NCBI RefSeq assembly: GCF_008084145.1
Contig: NZ_VSDO01000003.1
Location: 496,001-560,000 of the forward strand
Origin: Paenibacillus faecis
GTDB taxonomy: Bacteria; Bacillota; Bacilli; Paenibacillales; Paenibacillaceae
Direction of reading: 5' to 3'
DNA: 64,000 nt
The notes under the pieces were generated by a model. The model worked only from the letters and a program-made list of their open reading frames with translations, made no database searches and was not told where the DNA came from. Of this stretch, positions 46,129 to 55,418 are shown one piece after another. Numbering within the stretch: position 1 is the stretch's first letter; each line of letters starts with the position of its first letter. The position numbers were made by a program, and so were the translations under genes.

Positions 46129-47118
46129 TCACGATGAACCGTTCTGATCATCTCTAAAAGCTTCGATCAATCTTTTGTTATTCTCGTCGATCCGAAGCGG
46201 AATCCCTTGGCAGTTAATCACAATGCCGCTCATGGTTTCCGACAGCGCCAGCAGATCCTCATAGCCCGCGACATTGCTGCTCCAAACCTCTTTATCGTAC
46301 ACTTTTTCGAACTCGGCCCAATCCGTAAAGGCCGGCAGCCAGGTCGTATCGCCTTCGCCCCCAAGTACCCCAAACTGAAGGGTCGCGCCGGCGCCAATTG
46401 TCTTTTGGCCGTATTCATCCAGCGGTGACGGGTTTGGCTCGATCAACTGCATGGGCAGTAAATACCTGGCTTGAATCAGCTGCTCCAGCATTTCGGCCTC
46501 CAGGGCCTGAAGGTGCGATCTTTTTCTATCGTGGTCAGGGTCCGGGGTGGACATCGCTTGAAAAAATCGGATCATCGCCCGCTGCAGCCCGGGATTACTC
46601 ACGGGGATATTGATCTCCGGCACCCCGCTCCAATCCGGCGGCGGCAGCAAAGCGTCGCGTTCCAACTCGACATGGTACTGTCCGTTGTCCATTAGAATTT
46701 TGGGAAGACCGAGCGTGTGCAATTCCGCTAACTTGGGCAAAATATCCCCATGGTTCAGTTTCCGCATATCCAGCATCAGCAGTTGCTGCATAAAATAATC
46801 CTGCGCATTCGCCGCATACGCTTCCTGGGAGAACATCCAAACCCGGTCATCGGCGTCGAGATAGGGGGTGTTGGTGTTTTTTTCGTAAGCTATGTATAAC
46901 GTTTCGGCTCCCTTGATCTTCTTCAGCAGCGCGTTGTGAAACTCCTTAATCCGCTCATCCAGATAAACGTTGGGAAAAACCTCCTCCACCTTAAAATACT
47001 TGGCGGAATGAATCAAAAAAATCAGCTCCTGAATCTCCAGGGCTTCATATTCCTCCTCGGCTACCTGCGGACTGAAAATAAATTTGCGGCCGATTTCGTC
47101 TTTGCGCTGCTCGTTCAA
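46129..47118 (-). CDS. SseB-domain protein
   Basis: The best start is TTG 47118, since AGGAGCGGGG precedes it; an ATG at 47184 is possible but would overlap the divergent HTH gene. The product of about 329 residues has an N-terminal region without clear homology and a C-terminal SseB-like domain (LPAFTDWAEFEKVYDKEVW; DLLALSETMSGIVINCQGIPLRI). SseB domain proteins have broad, unclear roles. Gene fragments of a TPR regulator lie on the other side. Confidence 0.75.
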   Translation of the reverse strand: MNEQRKDEIGRKFIFSPQVAEEEYEALEIQELIFLIHSAKYFKVEEVFPNVYLDERIKEFHNALLKKIKGAETLYIAYEKNTNTPYLDADDRVWMFSQEAYAANAQDYFMQQLLMLDMRKLNHGDILPKLAELHTLGLPKILMDNGQYHVELERDALLPPPDWSGVPEINIPVSNPGLQRAMIRFFQAMSTPDPDHDRKRSHLQALEAEMLEQLIQARYLLPMQLIEPNPSPLDEYGQKTIGAGATLQFGVLGGEGDTTWLPAFTDWAEFEKVYDKEVWSSNVAGYEDLLALSETMSGIVINCQGIPLRIDENNKRLIEAFRDDQNGSS

Positions 47119-47235
47119 ACTACCCCGCTCCTCTCGTAGGCTTTGCCTTACTATAGCGATGCCTGAAAATTGACCACCATTCAAAAAATGGATATTATTG
47201 AAATATTAGAGATTCCGAGAAGGTTGGTGGTTATT

Positions 47236-47624
47236 TTGACTCCTACAACCACGATTCCTACAATATTGAATGAGTATATGAACCGGGAAGGACTAAACTT
47301 AAGTCAATTTGCGAAACAAACCGGTGTTAACGTCGGATCCCTTAGTTACATTTTAAACGGAAACCGAACCTTGAGTATAGAGCAGCTAGACCTTATTACG
47401 GAAGCTATGGGGTTAGCCAAAGGGTATTTTTATGACCAGTATTTTAAAGAAGTCTTGGTAGAGTCCGTTCCAAACTGGCGTAAAATCAAACCCTTTCTCT
47501 ACGGGTGCGCGGAGCCATCCGGTTCGAATTATTATTTGTAGATCAGTTCGATGATTATGATCGGTCGGATTCGCTAAATGAGCTGGTCAATATCTATCGT
47601 TCGTTGCATCGATGGGATAGGTGA
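47236..47624 (+). pseudogene. XRE-family TPR-type regulator with internal deletion
   Basis: The first part, from a TTG at 47236, is an intact helix-turn-helix (ILNEYMNREGLNLSQFAKQTGVNVGSLSYILNGNRTLS) and the start of the linker (VPNWRKIKPFLYGCAE). After a frame change near 47510 the sequence reads IRFELLFVDQFDDYDRSDSL and NELVNIYRSLHRWDR before a TGA at 47622, which is the late repeat region of the same family. Most of the TPR domain is gone, so it is probably not a working sensor, though a lone DNA-binding domain could persist. Confidence 0.65.
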
Positions 47625-47682
47625 GGGAGAAAAGCCGGGAAGCTGAGGGAAAGTGTACTTTCAGGCTACATAGCCCTTTGAA

Positions 47683-47716
47683 AAAAATTGTGTGGAGGGG
47701 GCTGCCAACTCCCTCC
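47683..47716 (-). terminator. Probable terminator of the tail operon
   Basis: On the minus strand GGAGGG pairs with CCCTCC around a 12-base loop, followed by ACACAATTTTTTT, about 80 bp after the last tail gene. Confidence 0.6.
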
Positions 47717-47793
47717 TGCTTTATTAAGGATCTCTATCAAGCGCTACAAACGGCAAAATGGGGATATTATGCTTGCCTCATTATTTTTACCTA

Positions 47794-47976
47794 TTAATGC
47801 TTAGAAGCGTTACTGAACGGTTTGTCTGCATCTAGTGCCGTATATTCATCTCCTGTGATCCTCTTATACTCTTCTGGCGTGATCTCCCCAAATGGATTTA
47901 GTTCAGTCTTAACCGCACCTTTTAGCGCCTCTGTCGTAATCCAATTATTTTCAAAAGCGAGTGTCCAAAATTTCAA
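47794..47976 (-). CDS. xkdX: XkdX-family small phage tail protein
   Basis: The 60-residue protein reads MKFWTLAFENNWITTEALKG and later GEITPEEYKRITGDEY, the XkdX pattern (W..AFxxxWIxxxxLxxAVKxxxIxxEEYKxITGxEY). XkdX proteins close the tail-fibre part of PBSX-like late operons. It overlaps the upstream gene by four bases and is the last gene before a terminator; no holin or endolysin follows. Confidence 0.9.
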   Translation of the reverse strand: MKFWTLAFENNWITTEALKGAVKTELNPFGEITPEEYKRITGDEYTALDADKPFSNASKH

Positions 47977-48536
47977 GCTTGTTCAACTCCCCTCAATTTA
48001 ATAACGTCGAGTTTCACCGCAGCCAATTCCGCGCCCAAAGCGCTGATTGTTTGTTGCTGCTGGATATTTTGCAGCTTCATTGACGTTAACTCTGCCCCCA
48101 GCAAATCAATCGAGCTCGGGTTCTGTGGATTTGATCTGGTCAACTCCTCGATCTTCTCCGGCGTCAATCCTTCGCCCCATAACTGCGGCTGTTCTGGCGC
48201 CACATATACCGGAGGCTCTCCGCGTTCGTCCTCCGGCTGCGCGGACCATTCGTTATAGGCTACCTTATATGCTTCCTCCGCTGCGGACAATTCGTCCTGG
48301 TACGCCTCCCACGCTTCCAAGTTGAAACGGGGATTGTACAGGCCCGGAGTTACCGGGATCCCAACCGTGTATCCGGCGAGGATAGGTTCCGGCGCTTCCT
48401 CCGTTTCTTCCGCGTCAGGATCCACTACCGACGTGATATAAAAAGGGACAACGCCCGAAAAGGCATCGTCCGCGATTAGGTCCTCGATAAAGAGGCCATC
48501 AGTGTTTACTTTGGGTACGGCTTTCAAATTGATCAC
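47973..48536 (-). CDS. Tail-fibre region protein of unknown function
   Basis: The 187-residue protein is acidic, with a Pro/Glu-rich middle (PDAEETEEAPEPILAG; QPEDERGEPPVYVAPEQ) and a C-terminal coiled-coil-like stretch (LTSMKLQNIQQQQTISALGAELAAVKLDV). No family is recognised; similar positions in PBSX-like loci hold fibre-associated or XkdW-like proteins. It overlaps xkdX. Confidence 0.65.
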   Translation of the reverse strand: MINLKAVPKVNTDGLFIEDLIADDAFSGVVPFYITSVVDPDAEETEEAPEPILAGYTVGIPVTPGLYNPRFNLEAWEAYQDELSAAEEAYKVAYNEWSAQPEDERGEPPVYVAPEQPQLWGEGLTPEKIEELTRSNPQNPSSIDLLGAELTSMKLQNIQQQQTISALGAELAAVKLDVIKLRGVEQA

Positions 48537-48543
48537 TCCTTTT

Positions 48544-51045
48544 CTACTTCGCTAGAAACGAAACTCCGTCGAAAGACACGGCGGACAATCCTCCAGAAAG
48601 GATTGTAACTTCCCCAGTTTCCGTAACTATAATTTCCCCAGGCACTACTTGGGTACTGAACGAATATCCTATAAAACGTGGCCTTCGATCCGGTCGGTAC
48701 CCTTCCGGCAATCTAAATACGGGAACACCTAAAGCTGTGAGGACAGCTTCACCCCGTAGATACACCCTACCGTCTTTTTTCATATATTGTGGGGTGTACG
48801 GCCCATAAGGGGTCGCGCCATTAAGCAGCGTCGGCGTAATCCATGCTGACGATGGTGTGTCCTCGTCCGCCTTCTTCTGCTCGACCACGCTGACTCGATG
48901 TAACGCTTCGGCCACGCCTGCGGTCAGGTCGCTGATCTGCGCTTTTTCATTCGCGCCCAGCGTGCCGGTAATCGGCTGGATCGGCGATTTGTCGAGTTTG
49001 ATGTATGTGACGGAGTAGGCTGCGGTTGGGTCAAAATTAGCCGCTGATGTGTACAACCCTTCCAACCCATAAGGGGCGTCCCATGTAAATACGCTCCATC
49101 GATCATCCATTAGGTTATTTTTATAAAGGGATAGAATTTTCCCTGTTTTATGTTTCAATATGGAGGAGGGTAGTTCCGTATTATTAACGTTATAGTCGGG
49201 GCCATTCGACACAGGATTCGCCCGCTCTCGCAGCACAATCCCCGTACCGACTTCGACCTTGTTTTCGCCTTCGGTCAGTGTTAGGGACCCTTCGGAAACG
49301 ACAGACTCGACGGTATCCTTTACGAGACGGTAAAGGAGTTGGTAAGGAACATAGTTAACGTCACTTACCTGTGTGGGTAATGTCGTTGTAGCTCCAAGCA
49401 TAAAAAACTTGGTTCCATCCCAAGAGAGAATGTTGACCCATACCTTATTTCCTGAATTGTTATAAGGTTCAATTCCTGTACTACTTCCCTGTATAGTCAT
49501 CTTCCATCCCATAAAATACGCCTTAATCTCGTCCGCTGTAGGCGTGTAGCTCGATCCCCAGCCGCTGTCCGTATTGGCGATGCACAATGTTGCCCCAGAT
49601 GAAGAAACAGCGAATGAGTCCGGGTTGCCGTAAGTCTCTACGTTAGTAACAAGCCGCTTTCCGTCATACTTAGTTAAAAATCCGTAGTTCATTGCCGCTA
49701 TGTCTAGGGCGTTCACGAAACTAACTCGTTTGGAAAGACCATCTACGGCACCGTCCAGAAACGCCCAATTCAACGACCCGTCAAGGTTCATTTTCTTCCA
49801 CTTCGCCAGCTTGAAATATTGCCCGTCTCGTTCGAATAGCACATCCGGGTCGCTGCCGTCCGTTGGGTTCGCGTGTAACTCCGTTTGGAACGCGAGCATG
49901 GACTTGCGTTGCGGCAGGAATGGTTTAGGCACGGTGCCGAGGGTCAGCATCGGATTTTTGAAGGTGTACGTACCCACACTCAGAGAGCCGTTGCTCAGCA
50001 ATACGTTAATAAATTTATCGTTGGTCGTTGTAGTGATACTAAGCTGTTGCACCTGCTGGTAGCTACCGTTTAAATTTAAAGGATTGCCGTCGGCGTCTGA
50101 GGTTTGAAGCGCCATAACACCGTTATGAGCAGCCGATATAGTATAAGTCCTATTAGGCAGGCAAGGAAGCCTATAACCAAAAGCAAAATTCTCTGAAGAT
50201 GCCGCGATCATTCCTTGGTACGGGCTAATTACCTTATTACCTGTACCGTAATCGGTCCACTCATAAAACGGCGGCAGCAGATTATCCGACGTACCGATCA
50301 CATATGGATTCTCTACACCGACGATTCCGGACGGAACGAACGGATATTTTGCCGCGACCTGCTCAGCTGTCATTTTGTTTAAACTGTCATACTCACTCGC
50401 CGAAATTTCGTATATTCTTAGCGCATCGACGTTCCCTGTCGAACCCTGTGATCCTACAAAAACAGCCCCAAAATACACGGTTCCAGACTCGGAAAAGGCG
50501 TTTTGTGGAACCTTGAAGAACAGGGTTTTAAACTTGTCTCCTGTCGAGGATAAAATCACTTCTGATGCCCGCTCAGTCTCAGGCCTCTCCGACTCGACCA
50601 TACGGAGTCTGGCTTGTACTCCGCTAGGTACTTTCACCTCACCGACAGCAACATAAAATTTACTAGGTTGATAACGAATTATTTGATTGAGATCTACGTA
50701 AGGGTCCCCCGTCAGCAAAGTCCCTTTAATACTCGCGGATCCCTCGACCTTATTTGTTGTGTCTATTGTAAACCGCCCAGTGTCGGACCATCCTTGAAGC
50801 GAGTCGCAACTCCCGGAGTCTCCCAATACATTAATCAACGTCCGCCCCTTCATCTCCCCCAGCCGGAACCGCGCGTCCTTGGCCGCGTGGACCATCTGAA
50901 CGCCCGGCTGGAGCGTAACCGGATCGGTATCGGCGGTGTCCAGGCGATCCTTCCATTCGGTGTGCAGTAGATTGATTTCCCGCCCGATCTGGTTCATATC
51001 CTCGGCTTTGACTACATCACTATTCTTCCAATCCATTTTAGCCAT
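48544..51045 (-). CDS. Tail fibre / receptor-binding protein
   Basis: The 833-residue protein is the largest of the operon. Its N-terminus (DWKNSDVVKAEDMNQIGREI) is typical of baseplate-attached fibres in Bacillota, the middle is repetitive beta-rich sequence (GTSDNLLPPFYEWTDYGTGN), and the C-terminus (YMKKDGRVYLRGEAVLTALG, LPEGYRPDRRPRFIGYSFST) is a fibre tip module. It should set the target specificity of the particle. Its extent is larger than the other baseplate proteins, and no chaperone is seen next to it. Confidence 0.8.
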   Translation of the reverse strand: MAKMDWKNSDVVKAEDMNQIGREINLLHTEWKDRLDTADTDPVTLQPGVQMVHAAKDARFRLGEMKGRTLINVLGDSGSCDSLQGWSDTGRFTIDTTNKVEGSASIKGTLLTGDPYVDLNQIIRYQPSKFYVAVGEVKVPSGVQARLRMVESERPETERASEVILSSTGDKFKTLFFKVPQNAFSESGTVYFGAVFVGSQGSTGNVDALRIYEISASEYDSLNKMTAEQVAAKYPFVPSGIVGVENPYVIGTSDNLLPPFYEWTDYGTGNKVISPYQGMIAASSENFAFGYRLPCLPNRTYTISAAHNGVMALQTSDADGNPLNLNGSYQQVQQLSITTTTNDKFINVLLSNGSLSVGTYTFKNPMLTLGTVPKPFLPQRKSMLAFQTELHANPTDGSDPDVLFERDGQYFKLAKWKKMNLDGSLNWAFLDGAVDGLSKRVSFVNALDIAAMNYGFLTKYDGKRLVTNVETYGNPDSFAVSSSGATLCIANTDSGWGSSYTPTADEIKAYFMGWKMTIQGSSTGIEPYNNSGNKVWVNILSWDGTKFFMLGATTTLPTQVSDVNYVPYQLLYRLVKDTVESVVSEGSLTLTEGENKVEVGTGIVLRERANPVSNGPDYNVNNTELPSSILKHKTGKILSLYKNNLMDDRWSVFTWDAPYGLEGLYTSAANFDPTAAYSVTYIKLDKSPIQPITGTLGANEKAQISDLTAGVAEALHRVSVVEQKKADEDTPSSAWITPTLLNGATPYGPYTPQYMKKDGRVYLRGEAVLTALGVPVFRLPEGYRPDRRPRFIGYSFSTQVVPGEIIVTETGEVTILSGGLSAVSFDGVSFLAK

Positions 51046-51048
51046 CGT

Positions 51049-51333
51049 CTAGTTCCCCTCCTTTACCTCAATGGTTTGGAGCATCAAATGGTCGGCCGCA
51101 ATCGGTATGTTGACGGCATTGCTGCTCAAAACGGTATCGGCTGCGTCCTTGAGTTCAATCAAAGTGACCAGGGGGATTTCGGCAACCGGAATAATGTAAT
51201 TCAATACCAGTACTTTATCCGTCACCGATTTAACCTCAAAGTCCGTAATCGTGTAGGTCCCGTTGAGGACCACTTTGGCCACTCGGCCATTGACATACTC
51301 GGCAACGTCATGCAGGATGCCTTCGGCTATCAT
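51049..51333 (-). CDS. Small baseplate-region protein of unknown function
   Basis: The start is ATG 51333, overlapping the xkdU stop by four bases (ATGA); the open frame above it only shadows xkdU. The 94-residue product (MIAEGILHDVAEYVNGRVAK, then LNYIIPVAEIPLVTLIELKD) is beta-rich, with no signal peptide. A protein at this position is common in Paenibacillus PBSX-like loci; its role is unknown. Confidence 0.7.
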   Translation of the reverse strand: MIAEGILHDVAEYVNGRVAKVVLNGTYTITDFEVKSVTDKVLVLNYIIPVAEIPLVTLIELKDAADTVLSSNAVNIPIAADHLMLQTIEVKEGN

Positions 51334-51920
51334 TTTACTGGCACCTCCGTCCCATAATGGAGAAACGGCTTTTCTCCCAGCTTCCAGGAGCCGTCCAATG
51401 TATAATTCCATTTCATTTCTCGCGTACTGATGTGCTCTTCGAGTTCGATTGCACCCGTTAGGGCTGTGTTTTGCTGGTACACCAGGTTAGCGGGCTTGAC
51501 CGTTTCGATCGTCCGGTGTACCTCTTTAAAGACATTGGCATTGTCGATGCCGGCCGTCACAGTCAGCACGCGGTCGGCATAATTTACCGACACGATCGTC
51601 ATCCCCTGACCAACCAGCATGTCGAGCTGCCGCTGCAAATACCTGATCGTAAATGGAGGCTTGGTCTGGTAACGGTTCAGCAGGCGGCGGCGCCTGAATT
51701 CCATCGTCTCCGCCGCCGGGTCCGCCTGGATCCCGAGCATCTGCTCCCGTCGTTTGACGGCCTGCAGGCCGGACGTCTCAATAAATTGGTCATCGAAGAG
51801 CTGATCGATGGCCCCTTGCATCAGGTGGAGCTCAACGGTCTCGGTGTCGGCCAACTCGGTAAAATCCTCGATCCCCAAGTAAAAAGCCGGCAGATGGATC
51901 AAAATCCGATCCTCAGGCAT
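51330..51920 (-). CDS. xkdU: Baseplate protein XkdU (YmfQ/DUF2313)
   Basis: The 196-residue protein matches YmfQ/DUF2313: HLMQGAIDQLFDDQFIETSGLQAVKRREQMLGIQADPAAETMEFRRRRLLNR (core: ETSGLQAVKRREQMLGIQ) and a beta-rich C-terminus. In the Mu and PBSX tail it lies at the baseplate rim, next to the fibre. It overlaps XkdT by 8 bp. Confidence 0.88.
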   Translation of the reverse strand: MPEDRILIHLPAFYLGIEDFTELADTETVELHLMQGAIDQLFDDQFIETSGLQAVKRREQMLGIQADPAAETMEFRRRRLLNRYQTKPPFTIRYLQRQLDMLVGQGMTIVSVNYADRVLTVTAGIDNANVFKEVHRTIETVKPANLVYQQNTALTGAIELEEHISTREMKWNYTLDGSWKLGEKPFLHYGTEVPVK

Positions 51921-52992
51921 GGATCTTCACCGTCCCCGGCAGCGGCACTTCGTCGGAACCCAACGAAAGGTTGGTCGGGAATCCGTCAATCGTCGTTCCT
52001 GTAACATCCTCGATCCCCGACACAGTCAAGATGCGGGCATCGATCTGCGCCGTCCGAATGATTAATTGGTTCTGACCGGCCCAGTCCTTTCGGAGTTCCA
52101 AAAGATAGGTTGCCACCACAGACTCCACATCGGCCTGCACCTGCCCAGGCGTCACCCCGGGGGCAAGCGTCAACGTCGTCTCGATGTTAACCGTATGGCC
52201 ACTCACACCTGTAATGGTGACTTTATGGTCGATCGGCGCCTGACCATACCCTTGGCCGGTGTTGCCCGCCGGATCTATGATCGTTTGTACCTCACCGACC
52301 AGGGTTGGCGAGGGCGGCGTCCAGTCCGCGGCGATGATCGTACACTTGACCGTTCCCCCTCCCTGCCACACCGGATACACCTTGGTGGCACCCACGCCGG
52401 GGATGGCATTGATCCGCTGCTTGTAGTCGGCGACGTTACCGCCAAAAGCGGGCTCGTTGACGGCAACGTAAAAACGCCGCCGCAGCTCTTCGTCCGGTTC
52501 TTCATCCTCGCCCGGAACAAGCACCTCGCTCAGCTCGGCACGGGAAAGATTCGCCACGTAATCGATCGGCAGCAGTGCGCCAAACTGTCCGTTGCCGACG
52601 GTCCCCGGCGTTTCGCAAACCATTTTATACACACCGGTGCCGATTCTTTCCTTAACGACAAAGGTTAACTCTCCGATCGCATACCGACCGCCCAGCGGCA
52701 CATCCACCGGCGCGTTGCTCTCGCCGTAGAACAACCCCTTGCGTTCGGCCGGCGTCGCCCCCGCCCGATTGACGCCGAATTCGGCGGTCCTCCGGGTCAA
52801 ATACTCGCCGGAGGCGGTGTCCACGAAGGACAGATTATAGTTAACGTCCAGCTCAATATACATTTGCGCCAGCTCGGCCGCCGCCGGTGCGCAGGCGTCA
52901 TAAATGATGCTGCCCTCCCTTTTGTCGATCGTATCCGGCACCCGGGAGAGCATTCGCTGTAATATGAAATCAAATGTCATATGCTCATACAT
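51913..52992 (-). CDS. xkdT: Baseplate J-like protein XkdT
   Basis: The 359-residue protein is a Baseplate_J family member: MLSRVPDTIDKREGSIIYDACAPAAAELAQMYIELD (core: RVPDTIDKREGSIIYDA) at the N-terminus and GNTGQGYGQAPIDHKVTITG with GIEDVTGTTIDGFPTNLSLG near the end. It forms the wedge of the contractile baseplate. It overlaps XkdS by 8 bp. Confidence 0.93.
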   Translation of the reverse strand: MYEHMTFDFILQRMLSRVPDTIDKREGSIIYDACAPAAAELAQMYIELDVNYNLSFVDTASGEYLTRRTAEFGVNRAGATPAERKGLFYGESNAPVDVPLGGRYAIGELTFVVKERIGTGVYKMVCETPGTVGNGQFGALLPIDYVANLSRAELSEVLVPGEDEEPDEELRRRFYVAVNEPAFGGNVADYKQRINAIPGVGATKVYPVWQGGGTVKCTIIAADWTPPSPTLVGEVQTIIDPAGNTGQGYGQAPIDHKVTITGVSGHTVNIETTLTLAPGVTPGQVQADVESVVATYLLELRKDWAGQNQLIIRTAQIDARILTVSGIEDVTGTTIDGFPTNLSLGSDEVPLPGTVKIHA

Positions 52993-53389
52993 TTCGGTTC
53001 ACCTCCTGCTCAAAACTCCCGTAAACCGTCACCACCGTAAACCGGATGGTAATTTGGTCTTCTTTCATTTCGGCCCGCACATTCTCAACCGAGTCAATCC
53101 GGTCATCCGTTAAAAGCGTCTCCGTAATCATTCGGGTCGCTTCGGATTGAACAAATTCCGGACTGCTGCCGAGCAGCAGCGTGAGCTCGTGGCCGTAGTC
53201 GGAAGAGTAAATGTCATACGCAAACCGGTCTGTCTGAAAAACCTTATAAATCGCCTGTTTGATGGCATCCAGGCCGTCCGTTTTACCAACGACGCGTCCT
53301 TTAGCCAGGTCAAATTTCCAGGTCAGGGAGGGCAGCGGCCCCTCGTCCAGCCTTTCGTCCAACAGACTCTGGTCCGTTTCCGGAATCAC
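52985..53389 (-). CDS. xkdS: Baseplate wedge protein XkdS (DUF2634, gp25-like)
   Basis: The 134-residue protein shows the XkdS/DUF2634 pattern: LTWKFDLAKGRVVGKTDGLDAIKQAIYKVFQTDRFAYDIYSSDYGHEL (core: GLDAIKQAIYKVFQTDRF). It belongs to the gp25-like wedge group. It overlaps XkdR by 4 bp. Confidence 0.9.
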   Translation of the reverse strand: MIPETDQSLLDERLDEGPLPSLTWKFDLAKGRVVGKTDGLDAIKQAIYKVFQTDRFAYDIYSSDYGHELTLLLGSSPEFVQSEATRMITETLLTDDRIDSVENVRAEMKEDQITIRFTVVTVYGSFEQEVNRNV

Positions 53390-53760
53390 GACGCGCTCAC
53401 CACCCTATCCAAAATCACATACTGCTGTCCGCCCTGCACCCGAAGCAGGAGCAGCTTGTCCCCCGCCTCAAGACCCCGGCGGATAACGATCGGCTTTGCC
53501 GGCAGCGCCGGCTTGGTCTGTTTCGCAGCGCTGCCCGAGCCGCTGTCGTCGGTATACTCGTGGCTGTGGTTCAAATGGATTTCAAAATGAACCAGCGACT
53601 CCGGGAGAAGCAAAAAATCCGCCGGAAGCGTGAATCGTTGATCCACGAGCACTTCCAGCGGATTTGTTTTGGTAACTTCCCCGAACATCACCGCGGCGGG
53701 ATTGCCGGCATTTACGGCGTCCGTCGCGGCTTTTTTCAATGTTCCCAGTAAATTCGCCAT
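53386..53760 (-). CDS. xkdR: DUF2577 baseplate protein XkdR
   Basis: The 124-residue protein reads VMFGEVTKTNPLEVLVDQRFTLPADFLLLPESL, as in DUF2577, and ends in a beta strand pattern GDKLLLLRVQGGQQYVILDRV. A tail-spike/hub associated protein in PBSX. Its stop is just before xkdS. Confidence 0.9.
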   Translation of the reverse strand: MANLLGTLKKAATDAVNAGNPAAVMFGEVTKTNPLEVLVDQRFTLPADFLLLPESLVHFEIHLNHSHEYTDDSGSGSAAKQTKPALPAKPIVIRRGLEAGDKLLLLRVQGGQQYVILDRVVSAS

Positions 53761-54741
53761 TCACACCACCCTCAAATCCAGTGTCATTGTGTGCGCCGCG
53801 CCGTCAAAATCGTGTGTACACTCGTCCACTATCAGAGCCTGATCGACCCCGTATTCGGAGATGACGATCCGGACGCGAATGCCGGCCCGGACCCGGATAT
53901 CCCCCAAGGCGCTTACCTTAAGCGACTTGGTCTCACGGTTCTTCATCAGGGACAAGTTGTTTAGAAGCTCCTGGATTTGCGCCGCGTTCTTTTTTTCATC
54001 CACCGACTGGTAAAGCTGCAGTAGCCCCCACCGCTTGATATTGACGCTGTCCTTGGCCAGGTATATCTCGCGTTTGCCGGTCTCTTTATTATCCTTGTAC
54101 AGCTTAATCTGGTTGTACGTGTCGCTGTCGATGGAGCGCTTGACCTCATAGTCATACATCAGTTGGCCGTCACCGACAGTCAGATCCAGACCGGTATCGG
54201 TCACCTCACGCAAACACAACGCACCGAAATCGTCGTACAGGCAGTAATCGCGGCCGGTGTTTTCGTAAGTGAGCGTAATCGCCTTGCAGATGATATCCAG
54301 CAGCTTTTGTCCGTCTTCGCTCAACTGAATCTTATGTCGGGTATCGGCTACATCGCCAAGCTTGAGGTTAAAATCTTTCGCAATCCGCCGGAGCACCTCG
54401 GTAGCGGTTACCCCCGTAAACACGTAGGTGTCGGTATTCATCAGATACCGGATCTGGTCATACGCCGTAATCTGAACGGCTTCATCCCGGCCCTCGTCAA
54501 TGCTGAAAATGTATCCATGAAATACATTCGTGTCATCGACCCGGACCCGCACGATATCCCCGTTATTGTACGTAAAATGGGACGCTTGAAAAGGAGAGCC
54601 CTTGATCAAGTTAAACGAGACACTGCCCGCCTTGCCGATCCGGGATGTCTTCCAGGACAGCCCCTCCACGATTTCACTAATGTCCCATTCGGCGTCCGCA
54701 CCGCCCCCCTGGCGATTGATGATTTTCACAGCCAAGCTCAT
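53761..54741 (-). CDS. xkdQ: XkdQ-like phage hub protein
   Basis: The 326-residue protein shows the XkdQ/gpD-like hub fold: WDISEIVEGLSWKTSRIGKAGSVSFNLIKGSPF (core: EIVEGLSWKTSRIGKAGS), GDIVRVRVDDTNVFHGYIF and IRVRIVISEYGVDQALIVDECTHDF. It joins the tail tube end to the baseplate. It overlaps XkdP by 4 bp. Confidence 0.92.
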   Translation of the reverse strand: MSLAVKIINRQGGGADAEWDISEIVEGLSWKTSRIGKAGSVSFNLIKGSPFQASHFTYNNGDIVRVRVDDTNVFHGYIFSIDEGRDEAVQITAYDQIRYLMNTDTYVFTGVTATEVLRRIAKDFNLKLGDVADTRHKIQLSEDGQKLLDIICKAITLTYENTGRDYCLYDDFGALCLREVTDTGLDLTVGDGQLMYDYEVKRSIDSDTYNQIKLYKDNKETGKREIYLAKDSVNIKRWGLLQLYQSVDEKKNAAQIQELLNNLSLMKNRETKSLKVSALGDIRVRAGIRVRIVISEYGVDQALIVDECTHDFDGAAHTMTLDLRVV

Positions 54742-55406
54742 GGCAGCTTCAACACCTTTCCGACCGGCAGCCGCTTGAGGTCCGCATCCTTGATGCCGTT
54801 AAGCTTCTGGATCTCTTTCCACCGCGCTCCGTTCCCCAGCTTCATTTGCGCCACCTTCCAAAGGCTGTCGCCCGGAGCCATCTTATAGGTTTTCGGCTGC
54901 TGCTTCTCGTTTGGCCGGGCCGCGGTTGTCTTTTTCTGGACTTTAGCGCCGCCGTTTTTGGTCTCGCGCTCGATTTTCCGTGCGGCATAAAACACATATT
55001 TTTTTAGCTTGATGTCGTATTCAATGTCGCCAGCGCTGCCCGCCACCTCTTTCCAAGTGAAGGACTCGATGCTGGCGGCGGTATTAATGTCATAAGTGTC
55101 ACTGGTGAAAATAAACCGGATCGGCAGCTTGGTGACCATCCACTTTTCGATCATCTTAATATACTCAACCGGGTGCAATAGTTTCTCCGTCTTCACAAAC
55201 CGGTACCGTCGGGCCGGAAATAAGCCGCTGAAGCTGTATTCCGTCAACTCCCGGTCCTTGATCACATTGATCTGGCCCAGCCCTACCACATCAAACGTTT
55301 TGCCTTGACCCGACTCACTGACGTTGATTTCGGAAGGGTTGACGGGCAGCATTAGTACCTCTGCCCTGTTGTTGAAACTTAACTCAACGCCATATACTGG
55401 CACCAT
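54738..55406 (-). CDS. xkdP: LysM-domain tail protein XkdP
   Basis: The 222-residue protein has an N-terminal part (VELSFNNRAEVLMLPVNPSE, YSFSGLFPARRYRFVKTEKL) and a C-terminal LysM motif (YKMAPGDSLWKVAQMKLGNGARWKEIQKLNGI). LysM would bind peptidoglycan when the tube reaches the wall. It follows the tape measure in the order of PBSX. Confidence 0.93.
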   Translation of the reverse strand: MVPVYGVELSFNNRAEVLMLPVNPSEINVSESGQGKTFDVVGLGQINVIKDRELTEYSFSGLFPARRYRFVKTEKLLHPVEYIKMIEKWMVTKLPIRFIFTSDTYDINTAASIESFTWKEVAGSAGDIEYDIKLKKYVFYAARKIERETKNGGAKVQKKTTAARPNEKQQPKTYKMAPGDSLWKVAQMKLGNGARWKEIQKLNGIKDADLKRLPVGKVLKLP

Positions 55407-55418
55407 TCATCCCTCCTA

